DNA from: Rebecca billardiae RCC1528
Lineage: Eukaryota; Haptophyta
Assembly (NCBI GenBank): GCA_965240325.2
Contig: OZ251245.1
Span: 1,240,001-1,304,000 of the forward strand
Length of the DNA stretch: 64,000 nucleotides
Reading direction: 5' to 3'
The translations under genes were made by a program, and so were the position numbers. This document shows positions 63,349-64,000 of the stretch, one piece after another (positions within the stretch are counted from its first letter, which is position 1; each line of letters begins with the position of its first letter). Below the pieces are notes generated by a model that saw nothing but the letters and a program-made list of their open reading frames with translations, had not been told where the DNA came from and searched no databases.

Positions 63349-64000
63349 TTACTTGAGCAGCATGCCGCCGAGGCCGGCGTCGACCGTCTCCAGGAAGGGC
63401 GTGCCCGACGCAACCGACGAGATCACGACCGAGATCAGGCCGAGCATCGCGAGGCGGCCGTTGAGGATCTCGGCGGCCGGGGTGAGGCCGGCCTCGAGGG
63501 GCGGGAAGAGGCCGTACGCCTGCTCGTCCGCCTCGCTGGCCTTCATGTTCAGCGTGAGCTTGTCCGAGAACGGGAAGGGCGCGAGCGCGGACGCCACGCT
63601 CACCATCAGCGCGTGCACGTGGGCAATCAGGATGATCGCACGGCCCTTGGTGATGGCGCCGGTGCCCGTCGCGGCGAGCGGGCCCCACACCGACAGGTCC
63701 AGCGGCGTGTCCGCGTCCGGGATCAGCCCTGCGCGCGCCGAGACGCCGAGCGGGCACGCGACGATCCGCGGCGCGAGAGCGAGCGAGCGCGCGCGCACAC
63801 ACGCACACGCCGAGGGGGAGGCACGCGGCACGCGATCAGCATGGGCGGCAGGCAGCGCGCGGCGGCGCTGGCCGGGGTGCGCGACGACCCCGGGTGGGCC
63901 CGGGTGCGCACACGCCGGCTCGATGCGCATGCCGCCCACCCTGAGCGCTCCTGCCCAGGCGCTGACAGCCGTTGGTCCGGCTGCGTGCCGTGAAGTCGCG
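63349..64000 (-). CDS. Light-harvesting-superfamily protein, 5' end beyond window
   Basis: The terminal exon 63349-63728 encodes LIPDADTPLDLSVWGPLA, a hydrophobic helix (AIILIAHVHALMVSVASALA), a loop (KASEADEQAYGLFPPLEAG) and the chlorophyll-binding helix motif LTPAAEILNGRLAMLGLISV, then a glycine-rich tail GGMLLK and TAA. ExxNGRxAMxG is the hallmark of LHC, ELIP and RedCAP proteins; the Glu, Asn and Arg ligate chlorophyll and form the inter-helix ion pair. Two helices are visible, so this is either the C-terminal part of a three-helix antenna protein or a stress-type relative. A CAG acceptor at 63729-63731 marks an upstream intron. The preceding exon and plastid signal lie toward or beyond the window edge and could not be resolved. 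Confidence 0.8.
   Translation of the reverse strand, partial: ATSRHAAGPTAVSAWAGALRVGGMRIEPACAHPGPPGVVAHPGQRRRALPAAHADRVPRASPSACACVRARSLALAPRIVACPLGVSARAGLIPDADTPLDLSVWGPLAATGTGAITKGRAIILIAHVHALMVSVASALAPFPFSDKLTLNMKASEADEQAYGLFPPLEAGLTPAAEILNGRLAMLGLISVVISSVASGTPFLETVDAGLGGMLLK

Overview
This window is nuclear DNA from a photosynthetic, flagellated, secondary-plastid alga, most likely a haptophyte, although a pelagophyte or similar stramenopile cannot be excluded from sequence alone. The reasons are: GC-rich spliced genes whose introns nearly all begin GTGCGC and end CAG; a plastid-type 3-oxoacyl-ACP synthase with a leader peptide; a light-harvesting-family protein ending in the helix motif AEILNGRLAMLG; axonemal and dynein-assembly genes; and a hybrid histidine kinase. 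No bacterial features are present: no operons, Shine-Dalgarno sites, tRNA or rRNA genes.

Layout. 0.25-2.0 kb: a SAM-domain gene. 2.0-4.2 kb: gene-free DNA with poly-G tracts and short duplications. 4.18-10.36 kb: a complete but non-autonomous Ty1/copia-type LTR retrotransposon whose two LTRs each carry a 10-bp minisatellite of very different length. 10.4-14.8 kb: a probable terminal-inverted-repeat element with palindromic subterminal motifs and decayed coding pieces. 14.8-17.4 kb: gene-poor. 17.4-31 kb: an SRI-like proline-rich protein, a 1.1-kb dispersed repeat, an ER-type membrane protein, a PAF-acetylhydrolase-like lipase head-to-head with a voltage-gated channel, an EFHC/RIB72 axonemal protein and a jacalin-like membrane protein. 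31.5-36 kb: two fucosyltransferase-type genes (GT10 and GT23-like) transcribed away from each other, separated by a 1.5-kb TIR transposon. 37-41 kb: a large unknown protein and a rhodanese/dual-specificity phosphatase. 41.7-42.95 kb: the second, inverted copy of the dispersed repeat. 44.9-50.5 kb: KAS II, an unknown protein, a glutathione S-transferase and mitochondrial pyruvate carrier 1. 50.5-53.5 kb: gene-poor. 53.6-64 kb: prohibitin-2, hybrid histidine kinase, a TPR plus PIH1-CS-like protein, and a truncated light-harvesting protein at the edge.

Functional links are loose, as expected for a eukaryotic chromosome. KAS II and the LHC-like protein act in the plastid. MPC1 and prohibitin-2 act in the mitochondrial inner membrane. 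The EFHC and TPR/PIH genes serve motile cilia. The two fucosyltransferase-like genes probably act in the Golgi. Head-to-head gene pairs with short shared upstream regions recur (24.1, 39.6, 46.6, 49.97 kb and, with a transposon inserted, 33 kb). All calls come from reading the sequence; no database search was run, and exon boundaries were chosen by splice motif, reading phase and family continuity.
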